Assembly (NCBI RefSeq): GCF_000002235.5 | Contig: NW_022145605.1 | Location: 36,775,141 to 36,839,140, forward strand | Source of the DNA: Strongylocentrotus purpuratus | Taxonomy: Eukaryota; Echinodermata; Echinoidea; Camarodonta; Strongylocentrotidae | Length of the DNA stretch: 64,000 nt | Direction: 5' to 3' | In this document: piece by piece, positions 10,126-21,838 of the stretch | How the letters are laid out: each line of letters begins with the position of its first letter | Position numbering within the stretch: the stretch's first letter is position 1 | Notes under the pieces: model-generated | Told to the model about the DNA's origin: nothing | The model's input: only the letters and a program-made list of their open reading frames with translations | Databases searched by the model: none | Position numbers and translations under genes: made by a program

Positions 10126-10618
10126 GCGATTTTGCGTATTAGTAATATAGATATTACTTAGCATTTGGCTGGCTAAGTACAATATATCCTAACTCGTATT
10201 CAGATCACATCTGAGCATTTTACTTTAGCAAGTCAACTTTAAATCAAACTACATTTTGATAACCGGCGTTATATCATATGGTCAATGAAAAGTAATGCAC
10301 AATTAACGCATCACATTATACAAGCGCTAAAAACTGTGCACTAGAAATTGTGTGCAGCTTATACTGACGGCATATGCAAACCAAATGCCTGCCAATCAAG
10401 GCATCCAAATAATTGGCTTTAGTCTGCTAGAGAGCTGTTATAAGCTTAGGGTAAAATACTTAACTGAAAGCATCAACTGAATACTGAAGTAGGCTGAGAA
10501 TTTATCTAAGCTGAAAATTGAGTAAAATACCCATCTATCCATCATTTAAGTATTGAATTGAATACCGGCCTTGGTCTATAGCCCAATCAAATTCACTAGT
10601 TTGTATCTCTGCATCAAC

Positions 10619-10653
10619 GCCCCCCTTCCCCCCCCCCCCCCCCCCCCCCCCCT
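10619..10653 (+). repeat. Poly-C tract
   Basis: A run of C broken by TT, about 30 bp, in the intron just after exon 10712-10822. Similar C runs occur at about 8918-8934 and 11110-11124. Confidence 0.95.
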
Positions 10654-10711
10654 CTCCACCCCTCCCTCATCCGATCATCAATTCAAATACTGAAAGGTAT
10701 AATGTTTTTAC

Positions 10712-10822
10712 CTTGGCCAGGATTGAATTCTAAGAATTTATCAAAGAGCTCATGACTGATAGGACTGGCTTCACCAGAAGAGGAGTATGGTAAGACATCT
10801 TCATGGGCTACATAGTCAAGAC
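10712..10822 (-). CDS. POLDIP2: POLDIP2 exon: linker between YccV-like and ApaG domains
   Basis: Encodes GLDYVAHEDVLPYSSSGEAS followed by PISHELFDKFLEFNPGQ. The human segment is GLDYVSHEDILPYTSTDQVPIQHELFERFLLYDQ, so the first half is strongly conserved and the second drifts. The acceptor is tatcag| and the donor CAAG|gtaaaa. The exon is 111 nt, phase 1 at both ends. The next exon lies 7.4 kb away at 3259, across the Harbinger, MITE and Helitron insertions. Confidence 0.94.
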
Positions 10823-11109
10823 CTGATATCAAAGAGATAAAATAAAGAAGAATTATGAAGAAATAACAACAGTTATAAAGAAGAAGGAAAACATGTTTTT
10901 TCTGATGATTTTTAGAAGGATCCAACCAAAGATATCATTCGTTATCTGGCACTGTAGACAAATGGTTCTTTGATGTCATAATACAATGCTACTAATAAAA
11001 AAATTGATGCTGGCATGCAAATAATATCAACAATAAAATACAACAAGCAAGGCTTCATCCCTTCCTAAAAAAAATAACCCCCAAATTATACGTTGTTATT
11101 TTAATAACA

Positions 11110-11124
11110 CCCCCCCCCCCCCCC
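11110..11124 (+). repeat. Poly-C tract
   Basis: A 15-base C run in the intron between exons 10712-10822 and 11246-11315. The rest of that intron shows no feature. Confidence 0.95.
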
Positions 11125-11245
11125 GGCTTTTGCAATTATCTTCCCAAAACTTCCCCAAACATGTAAGTACAGTTTCAAAGTTTGTTGAATCTCAAATTGT
11201 ATATTTGGAGAAAGATTTTATGATAGTATGACATTTTCTCTTTAC

Positions 11246-11315
11246 CTGGTATTGCATATAGAGATCTGTTGTTATCTTGGTTACCAAGAAAGGTGACTGC
11301 TTCTGTTTGTGCCCT
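11246..11315 (-). CDS. POLDIP2: POLDIP2 exon: end of the YccV-like domain
   Basis: Reads RAQTEAVTFLGNQDNNRSLY then AIP plus the first base of G. The human counterpart is RSQTEAVTFLANHDDSRALYAIPG. The acceptor is tttgacag| and the donor CCAG|gtaaag. The exon has 70 nt, begins in phase 0 and ends one base into the glycine codon, completed by GT at the start of the next exon. No internal stops occur and nothing is odd about it. Confidence 0.95.
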
Positions 11316-11773
11316 CTGTCAAATGAATATCATGAGCAATAGAGTAAATCAAAAATTTATGATCATGAATAAAGACTTATGATTGTTAATTAGCATTAAA
11401 CTGAAATAAAGTCAGAGAAAATGACCCGACATTGACATTCTGTCAATTTCTTTCAGCATCTTTTGGTCTTTTGGTAACAGTGATTAAATAATATCTTCAA
11501 AATATATGTAGTTCCAAAATTTAATTGATTTGCTACGAAACAAGCAATTGTCTACATTTCAAATAGCTCATCATTATCAACTTGTCTCAATATTGATTTG
11601 AATTTCACATTCTGTCTTTATGGCAACTCACAATTCCATGAAACAAAATCTTCTTTATTTTACATTGATGGGTAAGACAAGATTCATGCAGCTTTTGTCA
11701 AAATGTAATGGAAAGTAAAGTTTTAGTTCATGTTACACAGTACAGTATATAAGTTTACAAAAGAAATACTTAC

Positions 11774-11882
11774 AATGAAAGGGCAATCTCTTGAATCTAT
11801 TAGCACTTGATAGTAGACATGTGTTTTTCCTTTCACTTCTTTGTTGGTATCTAAAGGCATTCCATCTATCTTCTCTGTAGGC
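11774..11882 (-). CDS. POLDIP2: POLDIP2 exon: central YccV-like domain, tandem acceptor
   Basis: Encodes RPTEKIDGMPLDTNKEVKGK followed by THVYYQVLIDSRDCPFI. Human POLDIP2 has KEVKGKTHTYYQVLIDARDCPHI. The exon is 109 nt from the distal acceptor and ends in phase 0 at the donor ATT|gtaagt. The acceptor is a NAGNAG pair, ttcagcag. The proximal AG (exon from 11885) gives QD-S-RPTEK and the distal AG (exon from 11882) gives QD-RPTEK. Both keep the frame. The proximal AG has the better upstream pyrimidine tract. The intron before it (11883-28352) carries the whole 868-bp-HOR satellite. Confidence 0.95.
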
Positions 11883-12067
11883 CTGCTGAACAGAAATAGA
11901 GCAATCAAAATATTATCTTTAAAATATATCAAATCTTTGTGACTTGATTTTTCAACTTTGGTACTCCTAAAATATGTAAACCTTGATGACAAGATACTTG
12001 TAAATATTTTGAGTAGCAGATGTCAGAAAGGCACAAAACAATTAAGTCAACATAATGTTGGAGCAAG

Positions 12068-12152
12068 TAATAATAATAATAATAATAATATTTAATTTTT
12101 ATATAGCGCTTAATACAAATGTCTCTAAGCGCTTTGCAAATATATTATTACC
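12068..12152. repeat. (AAT)n repeat with AGCGCTT hairpin, SINE-tail-like
   Basis: An (ATA)n run is followed by tttttatatagcgcttaata and a second agcgctttgcaaat, so the two AGCGCTT words can pair. The same sequence, inverted, is at 28145-28219, and a variant is at 12466-12540. This arrangement, trinucleotide tail plus tatAGCGCtt block, is a common dispersed repeat end in invertebrate genomes. No tRNA-like head with A and B boxes is recognisable here. Confidence 0.6.
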
Positions 12153-12465
12153 CCGGTCATTTCTCTTCTGCCTGGGTAATAAATAAAAAAGATTGAACGA
12201 ATACGTACTGTTTGTAGTTTGAGATTTATTATAATGAGTAAATGGAGGGCAGGAATACTGATAGCCCCCGCACGCGCCAACAATATTCAAAGCAACAGTG
12301 TGCCGATGGCCACAAAACAAGATCTCAAATATTGAACTTGAAGAACTTACTTACACCATACTGTGAGCATGCACGTGCTGGCTATCATATTATTCCTTAC
12401 TAAAAATTATGTATTCAAATACTGATTCATTTTTCAAGAATATCTATGACTTTTGTATCCAATAC

Positions 12466-12540
12466 AATACAATACAAGCGCTTTGATATAAATGTTTTAT
12501 CAAAAGCGCTATATAAGTAAAAGTTATTATTATTACATTA
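12466..12540. repeat. AGCGCTT hairpin with (ATT)n tail, second copy
   Basis: A short acaat run leads into agcgctttgatataaatg and its inverted partner atcaaaagcgctatataag, followed by (TTA)n. It forms a strong hairpin and is related to 12068-12152. Confidence 0.6.
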
Positions 12541-12701
12541 CACTGCTTTGCACTTATAATGCATTGGATGTATTTCATCTCATTCCATCCAAACTAGATT
12601 ATTATCAAGCTTTCACATAAGAAGTCCAAAAGCCCCTGTTAATAAAATACAGCTTTTTTCTGCATTTTTGTGAATTGGGTGGATAAAATGTGAATAATAC
12701 T

Positions 12702-13040
12702 AAAAAGCCCCTCTAAAGTGTTGGGAGCCCCAAAAATTTGTGACAAAATTTCACTGAAATTTAATCATAATTTGGAAGAGGATATCATTTAACAAGGACT
12801 TTCCCAAAAAATGTGTGTGAAGACAAATGTTGATAAAAGAGTACATAATTTGGGTTTTCTGTTGTACTCAGAAAACCTAAATTTTGTATTCTTTCATCAA
12901 TATTCGACTCAAACACAATTGTTTTGAATATCTTTGCAGGAATGTGTCTTAGATAACATCCTCTTTCACATTATGATATAATTTAAAATGAAATTTTGCC
13001 ATACCATTTTGGGGGCTCCCAACACTTCAAGGGGCTTTAA
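12702..13040. mobile_element. Fold-back element with long imperfect TIRs
   Basis: The left end aaaaagcccctctaaagtg and the right end, reversed, TTAAAGCCCCTTGAAGTG continue as gttgggagcccc on both arms. Similarity persists inward for roughly 90 bp (aaaatttcac, ataattt...gaagaggat). The centre is itself a small palindrome, gggttttctg...cagaaaacct, near 12855-12875. No coding capacity. Its right end coincides with the TTAA that begins a MITE end at 13037. Confidence 0.75.
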
Positions 13041-13075
13041 AGGTATTACAAAGTTTTGGTAAAAATATTTAATTC
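13037..13075 (+). mobile_element. Truncated end of the TTAA MITE
   Basis: TTAAAGGTATTACAAAGTTT and following bases match the end of the MITE copies at 5492 and 6137. The similarity fades within about 40 bp, and no second end is seen nearby. Between here and 13780 I see no further feature, apart from a GC-richer patch at about 13300-13385. Confidence 0.6.
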
Positions 13076-13779
13076 ATCTGAAACTCTTTGATGTTATAAC
13101 AAGATGCAATAGGAATATCTTTAACCAATCTCCACCGCTGAAATACTTTTTTTTTTTTTTAGTGAATTAAACAGTAATTAATAAATCAATTATTAGTTCC
13201 AAGCTGCCTGTATTTAAACCGGCTCATGATGTTGTATACTAGCGCCATCTACTGTTGTAAATGGTTCATGGTATAATCGATATTGAAACACTGTCTTACG
13301 TTCGCCCCGCCCGGCGCAAGCCGCATGGACAGAAGACAAACAGCAATTTTGACACCGCGCTGACCCCGCTCCACGGCGGGGAAGCGACTGTATTCGAATG
13401 GCTTCGGTCCATGTTCTTTTTTATAGCTCCATGGTACCAGCATCTGTGTGCGTTTGTGTGAGAGCAAGTACCGTTCAGGATTGTATCGCACAAATCAAGG
13501 GAGTTATAATCTCCTTGCATGCAGAGTGAGTTTGACCATGACGTACCCGTAAACCCTCCTCCGCAACCGTCTCAATCTAGTCTCAGCTTCGACTGATCAG
13601 TCTTTTTGATATACATTTATAACAGACAATTTCAAGTAGGCCTACGGGATACATGAAGTGTTATGTCCGTGAAATGCATTCAGAAAAGAATATCAGAAAG
13701 AAAGCAATTTGAAAATGAATGACCACATAATCGTTCAGATAAACATGAAAGAAATACAATAAATATGTCTATCCAGATA

Positions 13780-14015
13780 CCGCTCTCTCTCTCTATCTCT
13801 CTCTGTCCCCCCCCCCCCACCCCCTCTCTCTTTCCTACAGAAGTTCGATGTAATGTTCATTATACCCTTGGAAGTTTCGAAAAAAATCATTTTCACCACA
13901 TGGACCCTCTCTCTCCGAAATATAGACCCAGGCTCTCTCTGTCACTCTCTCTCTCTCTTGTTCCCTCTTTCCCTTCCTCTCGCACACTCTCGATCTCCCT
14001 CTCTTCGCCTGTGCT
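13780..14015 (+). repeat. CT-rich microsatellite region
   Basis: Long runs of (CT)n, C runs and ttcc words border the left side of the satellite array. Open frames here are low-complexity. Confidence 0.9.
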
Positions 14016-14718
14016 CCTCTGCACTGCATGTTTGACTTGTTTTCTTTCATCCTCATCTACATTATAACCCCATCAAAAAACTATGGTCCTATCACGTGAA
14101 TGAAAACTTCTATCGTCTTTGTGATTATTATTATCTTTGTCATATATTTATATGATCCTCATTTACATACACCCCAACAATGGTCTTATCGCGTGAATGA
14201 GAACTTCTATCGTTTTTGTGATAATTATTATCTTTGTCATATAATTATATCACCCTCATTTACATAACCCCGACAAAAAAAATATGGTCCTATAACGCGA
14301 ATGAGAACTTCTATCGTCTTTATGATTAGTATTATCCTTGTCATAAAATCCAACCAAAAACTACAGTCCTATCACGTGAATGAGAACTTCTATCTTCTTT
14401 GTGATTATTATTATTCTTGTCATATCACCCTCATTTACATAACCCCGACAAAAGAAATATGGTCCTATCACATGAATGAGAACTTCTATCGTTTTTGTGA
14501 TAATTATTATCTTTGTCATATATATTTATATCACCCTCATTTACATAACCCCGACAAAAAAATATGGTCATATCACGCGAATGAGAACTTCTATCGTCTT
14601 TATGATTATTATTATCCTTGTCATAAAATCCAACCAAAAACTTCTGTCCTATCACGTGAATGAGAACTTCTATCGTCTTTGTGATTATTATTATTCTTGT
14701 CATATATTTATATCACCC

Positions 14719-17322
14719 TCATTTACATAACCCCGACAAAAGAAATATGGTCCTATCACATGAATGAGAACTTCTATCGTTTTTGTGATAATTATTATCT
14801 TTGTCATATATATTTATATCACCCTCATTTACATAACCCCGACAAAAAAATATGGCCATATCACGCGAATGAGAACTTCTATCGTCTTTATGATTATTAT
14901 TATCCTTGTCATAAAATCCAACCAAAAACTACTGTCCTATCACGTGAATGAGAACTTCTATCGTCTTTGTGATTATTATTATTCTTGTCATATATTTATA
15001 TCACCCTCATTTACATAACCCCGACAAAAGAAATATGGTCCGATCACGCGAATGAAAACTTCTATCGTCTTTGTGATTATTATTATCCTTGTCATAAAAT
15101 CCAACCAAAAACTACTGTCCAATCACGTGAATGAGAACTTCTATCTTTTTGTGATAATTATTATCTTTGTCATATATATTTATATCCCCCTAATTTCCAT
15201 AACTCCGACAAAAAGAAATATGGTCCTATCACACGAATGAGAACTTCTATCGTCTTTGTGATTATTATTATTCTTGTCATATACTCTACCCCAAAACTAA
15301 TGTCCTATCACGTGAATAACAAGTTCTCTCGCATTCGTGATAATTATTATCTTTGTAATATTTTTACATCACCCTCATTTACATAACCCCGGCCGGCAAA
15401 AGAAATATGGTCCTATCACACGAATGAGAACTTCTATCGTCTTTGTGATTATTATTATTCTTGTCATATATTTATATCACCCTCATTTACATAACTCCGA
15501 CAAAAGAAATATGGTCCTATCACGCGAATGAGAACTTCTATCTTCTTTGTGATTATTATTATTCTTGTCATATATTTATATCACCCTCATTTACATAACC
15601 CCGACAAAAGAAATATGGTCCTATCACATGAATGAGAACTTCTATCGTTTTTGTGATAATTATTATCTTTGTCATATATATTTATATCACCCTCATTTAC
15701 ATAACCCCGACAAAAAAATATGGCCATATCACGCGAATGAGAACTTCTATCGTCTTTATGATTATTATTATCCTTGTCATAAAATCCAACCAAAAACTAC
15801 TGTCCTATCACGTGAATGAGAACTTCTATCGTCTTTGTGATTATTATTATTCTTGTCATATATTTATATCACCCTCATTTACATAACCCCGACAAAAGAA
15901 ATATGGTCTGATCACGCGAATGAAAACTTCTATCGTCTTTGTGATTATTATTATCCTTGTCATAAAATCCAACCAAAAACTACTGTCCAATCACGTGAAT
16001 GAGAACTTCTATCTTTTTGTGATAATTATTATCTTTGTCATATATATCTATATCCCCCTAATTTCCATAACTCCGACAAAAAGAAATATGGTCCTATCAC
16101 ACGAATGAGAACTTCTATCGTCTTTGTGATTATTATTATTCTTGTCATATACTCTACCCCAAAACTAATGTCCTATCACGTGAATAACAAGTTCTCTCGC
16201 ATTCGTGATAATTATTATCTTTGTAATATTTTTACATCACCCTCATTTACATAACCCCGGCCGGCAAAAGAAATATGGTCCTATCACACGAATGAGAACT
16301 TCTATCGTCTTTGTGATTATTATTATTCTTGTCATATATTTATATCACCCTCATTTACATAACTCCGACAAAAGAAATATGGTCCTATCACGCGAATGAG
16401 AACTTCTATCTTCTTTGTGATTATTATTATTCTTGTAATATATTTATATCACCCTCATTTACATAACCCCGACAAAAGAAATATGGTCCTATCACATGAA
16501 TGAGAACTTCTATCGTTTTTGTGATAATTATTATCTTTGTCATATATATTTATATCACCCTCATTTACATAACCCCGACAAAAAAATATGGCCATATCAC
16601 GCGAATGAGAACTTCTATCGTCTTTATGATTATTATTATCCTTGTCATAAAATCCAACCAAAAACTACTGTCCTATCACGTGAATGAGAACTTCTATCGT
16701 CTTTGTGATTATTATTATTCTTGTCATATATTTATATCACCCTCATTTACATAACCCCGACAAAAGAAATATGGTCCGATCACGCGAATGAAAACTTCTA
16801 TCGTCTTTGTGATTATTATTATCCTTGTCATAAAATCCAACCAAAAACTACTGTCCAATCACGTGAATGAGAACTTCTATCTTTTTGTGATAATTATTAT
16901 CTTTGTCATATATATTTATATCCCCCTAATTTCCATAACTCCGACAAAAAGAAATATGGTCCTATCACACGAATGAGAACTTCTATCGTCTTTGTGATTA
17001 TTATTATTCTTGTCATATACTCTACCCCAAAACTAATGTCCTATCACGTGAATAACAAGTTCTCTCGCATTCGTGATAATTATTATCTTTGTAATATTTT
17101 TACATCACCCTCATTTACATAACCCCGGCCGGCAAAAGAAATATGGTCCTATCACACGAATGAGAACTTCTATCGTCTTTGTGATTATTATTATTCTTGT
17201 CATATATTTATATCACCCTCATTTACATAACTCCGACAAAAGAAATATGGTCCTATCACGCGAATGAGAACTTCTATCTTCTTTGTGATTATTATTATTC
17301 TTGTAATATATTTATATCACCC
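14719..17322 (+). repeat. Three consecutive 868-bp higher-order repeats
   Basis: The same sequence recurs at 14719, 15587, 16455 and 17323, each exactly 868 bp apart, with only scattered base differences (for example ccgatcacgc against ctgatcacgc near 15909). Each unit holds about nine submonomers in the same order. Confidence 0.93.
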
Positions 17323-20300
17323 TCATTTACATAACCCCGACAAAAGAAATATGGTCCTATCACATGAATGAGAACTTCTATCGTTTTTGTGATAATTATT
17401 ATCTTTGTCATATATATTTATATCACCCTCATTTACATAACCCCGACAAAAAAATATGGCCATATCACGCGAATGAGAACTTCTATCGTCTTTATGATTA
17501 TTATTATCCTTGTCATAAAATCCAACCAAAAACTACTGTCCTATCACGTGAATGAGAACTTCTATCGTCTTTGTGATTATTATTATTCTTGTCATATATT
17601 TATATCACCCTCATTTACATAACCCCGACAAAAGAAATATGGTCCGATCACGCGAATGAAAACTTCTATCGTCTTTGTGATTATTATTATCCTTGTCATA
17701 AAATCCAACCAAAAACTACTGTCCAATCACATGAATGAGAACTTCTATCTTTTTGTGATAATTATTATCTTTGTCATATATATTTATATCCCCCTAATTT
17801 CCATAACTCCGACAAAAAGAAATATGGTCCTATCACACGAATGAGAACTTCTATCGTCTTTATGATTATTATTATCCTTGTCATAAAATCCAACCAAAAA
17901 CTACAGTCCTATCACGTGAATGAGAACTTCTATCTTCTTTGTGATTATTATTATTCTTGTCATATCACCCTCATTTACATAACCCCGACAAAAGAAATAT
18001 GGTCCTATCACATGAATGAGAACTTCTATCGTTTTTGTGATAATTATTATCTTTGTCATATATATTTATATCACCCTCATTTACATAACCCCGACAAAAA
18101 AATATGGTCATATCACGCGAATGAGAACTTCTATCGTCTTTATGATTATTATTATCCTTGTCATAAAATCCAACCAAAAACTTCTGTCCTATCACGTGAA
18201 TGAGAACTTCTATCGTCTTTGTGATTATTATTATTCTTGTCATATATTTATATCACCCTCATTTACATAACTCCGACAAAAGAAATATGGTCCTATCACG
18301 CGAATGAGAACTTCTATCTTCTTTGTGATTATTATTATTCTTGTAATATATTTATATCACCCTCATTTACATAACCCCGACAAAAGAAATATGGTCCTAT
18401 CACATGAATGAGAACTTCTATCGTTTTTGTGATAATTATTATCTTTGTCATATATATTTATATCACCCTCATTTACATAACCCCGACAAAAAAATATGGC
18501 CATATCACGCGAATGAGAACTTCTATCGTCTTTATGATTATTATTATCCTTGTCATAAAATCCAACCAAAAACTACTGTCCTATCACGTGAATGAGAACT
18601 TCTATCTTCTTTGTGATTATTATTATTCTTGTCATATCACCCTCATTTACATAACCCCGACAAAAGAAATATGGTCCTATCACATGAATGAGAACTTCTA
18701 TCGTTTTTGTGATAATTATTATCTTTGTCATATATATTTATATCACCCTCATTTACATAACCCCGACAAAAAAATATGGTCATATCACGCGAATGAGAAC
18801 TTCTATCGTCTTTATGATTATTATTATCCTTGTCATAAAATCCAACCAAAAACTTCTGTCCTATCACGTGAATGAGAACTTCTATCGTCTTTGTGATTAT
18901 TATTATTCTTGTCATATATTTATATCACCCTCATTTCCATAACTCCGACAAAAAGAAATATGGTCCTATCACACGAATGAGAACTTCTATCGTCTTTATG
19001 ATTATTATTATCCTTGTCATAAAATCCAACCAAAAACTACTGTCCTATCACGTGAATGAGAACTTCTATCGTCTTTGTGATTATTATTATTCTTGTCATA
19101 TATTTATATCACCCTCATTTACATAACCCCGACAAAACAAATATGGTCCGATCACGCGAATGAAAACTTCTATCGTCTTTGTGATTATTATTATCCTTGT
19201 CATAAAATCCAACCAAAAACTACTGTCCAATCACGTGAATGAGAACTTCTATCTTTTTGTGATAATTATTATCTTTGTCATATATATTTATATCCCCCTA
19301 ATTTCCATAACTCCGACAAAAAGAAATATGGTCCTATCACACGAATGAGAACTTCTATCGTCTTTGTGATTATTATTATTCTTGTCATATACTCTACCCC
19401 AAAACTAATGTCCTATCACGTGAATAACAAGTTCTCTCGCATTCGTGATAATTATTATCTTTGTAATATTTTTACATCACCCTCATTTACATAACCCGGC
19501 CGGCAAAAGAAATATGGTCCTATCACACGAATGAGAACTTCTATCGTCTTTGTGATTATTATTATTCTTGTCATATATTTATATCACCCTCATTTACATA
19601 ACTCCGACAAAAGAAATATGGTCCTATCACGCGAATGAGAACTTCTATCTTCTTTGTGATTATTATTATTCTTGTAATATATTTATATCACCCTCATTTA
19701 CATAACCCCGACAAAAGAAATATGGTCCTATCACATGAATGAGAACTTCTATCGTTTTTGTGATAATTATTATCTTTGTCATATATATTTATATCACCCT
19801 CATTTACATAACCCCGACAAAAAAATATGGCCATATCACGCGAATGAGAACTTCTATCGTCTTTATGATTATTATTATCCTTGTCATAAAATCCAACCAA
19901 AAACTACTGTCCTATCACGTGAATGAGAACTTCTATCGTCTTTGTGATTATTATTATTCTTGTCATATATTTATATCACCCTCATTTACATAACCCCGAC
20001 AAAAGAAATATGGTCCGATCACGCGAATGAAAACTTCTATCGTCTTTGTGATTATTATTATCCTTGTCATAAAATCCAACCAAAAACTACTGTCCAATCA
20101 CGTGAATGAGAACTTCTATCTTTTTGTGATAATTATTATCTTTGTCATATATATTTATATCCCCCTAATTTCCATAACTCCGACAAAAAGAAATATGGTC
20201 CTATCACACGAATGAGAACTTCTATCGTCTTTGTGATTATTATTATTCTTGTCATATACTCTACCCCAAAACTAATGTCCTATCACGTGAATAACAAGTT

Positions 20301-21838
20301 CTCTCGCATTCGTGATAATTATTATCTTTGTAATATTTTTACATCACCCTCATTTACATAACCCCGGCCGGCAAAAGAAATATGGTCCTATCACACGAAT
20401 GAGAACTTCTATCGTCTTTGTGATTATTATTATTCTTGTCATATATTTATATCACCCTCATTTACATAACTCCGACAAAAGAAATATGGTCCTATCACGC
20501 GAATGAGAACTTCTATCTTCTTTGTGATTATTATTATTCTTGTAATATATTTATATCACCCTCATTTACATAACCCCGACAAAAGAAATATGGTCCTATC
20601 ACATGAATGAGAACTTCTATCGTTTTTGTGATAATTATTATCTTTGTCATATATATTTATATCACCCTCATTTACATAACCCCGACAAAAAAATATGGCC
20701 ATATCACGCGAATGAGAACTTCTATCGTCTTTATGATTATTATTATCCTTGTCATAAAATCCAACCAAAAACTACTGTCCTATCACGTGAATGAGAACTT
20801 CTATCGTCTTTGTGATTATTATTATTCTTGTCATATATTTATATCACCCTCATTTACATAACCCCGACAAAAGAAATATGGTCCGATCACGCGAATGAAA
20901 ACTTCTATCGTCTTTGTGATTATTATTATCCTTGTCATAAAATCCAACCAAAAACTACTGTCCAATCACATGAATGAGAACTTCTATCTTTTTGTGATAA
21001 TTATTATCTTTGTCATATATATTTATATCCCCCTAATTTCCATAACTCCGACAAAAAGAAATATGGTCCTATCACACGAATGAGAACTTCTATCGTCTTT
21101 ATGATTATTATTATCCTTGTCATAAAATCCAACCAAAAACTACAGTCCTATCACGTGAATGAGAACTTCTATCTTCTTTGTGATTATTATTATTCTTGTC
21201 ATATCACCCTCATTTACATAACCCCGACAAAAGAAATATGGTCCTATCACATGAATGAGAACTTCTATCGTTTTTGTGATAATTATTATCTTTGTCATAT
21301 ATATTTATATCACCCTCATTTACATAACCCCGACAAAAAAATATGGTCATATCACGCGAATGAGAACTTCTATCGTCTTTATGATTATTATTATCCTTGT
21401 CATAAAATCCAACCAAAAACTTCTGTCCTATCACGTGAATGAGAACTTCTATCGTCTTTGTGATTATTATTATTCTTGTCATATATTTATATCACCCTCA
21501 TTTACATAACTCCGACAAAAGAAATATGGTCCTATCACGCGAATGAGAACTTCTATCTTCTTTGTGATTATTATTATTCTTGTAATATATTTATATCACC
21601 CTCATTTACATAACCCCGACAAAAGAAATATGGTCCTATCACATGAATGAGAACTTCTATCGTTTTTGTGATAATTATTATCTTTGTCATATATATTTAT
21701 ATCACCCTCATTTACATAACCCCGACAAAAAAATATGGCCATATCACGCGAATGAGAACTTCTATCGTCTTTATGATTATTATTATCCTTGTCATAAAAT
21801 CCAACCAAAAACTACTGTCCTATCACGTGAATGAGAAC
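16455..21838 (+). repeat. 3239-bp offset super-repeat within array 1
   Basis: Landmarks at 16455, 17323, 17841 and 18363 recur at 19694, 20562, 21080 and 21602, always 3239 bp later, including private variants such as the ccaatcacatg form at 17656 and 20895. The match breaks down near 18600 and 21838. A second offset of 2232 bp links 21602, 21935, 22220 and 22470 with 23834, 24167, 24452 and 24702. These are segmental duplications laid on top of the 868-bp periodicity. Confidence 0.88.

Larger units (their letters stand above)
8035..10151 (-). mobile_element. Non-autonomous Helitron with both termini
   Basis: Read on the minus strand, the element starts TCTATATTACTAATACGC at 10151 after an A, and ends CTAG at 8038-8035 before a T. 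This is the Helitron rule: 5'-TC, 3'-CTRR, insertion between A and T, no target duplication. Five bases before CTAG is a perfect 8-bp stem with a 3-nt loop (CCCGTGGA/TCCACGGG at 8044-8062). The 5' portion (9843-10125) is very GC-rich. Inside, about 200 bp around 8222-8420 recur in direct orientation at about 9341-9560, with a shorter inverted piece at 9005-9060. A gctacaaagc...atcctatag motif recurs at 9593 and 9714. No RepHel gene is present. Confidence 0.72.

Noticed and set aside
9818-10150. 110-codon R/A-rich frame and its minus-strand partner
   Set aside because: GC-rich DNA has few stops. The stretch is the 5' part of a Helitron and shows no protein motif.
12099-12320. 73-codon minus-strand frame
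   Set aside because: It overlaps the AGCGCTT/(AAT)n repeat and lies in the large intron, with no similarity to POLDIP2 or another known protein.
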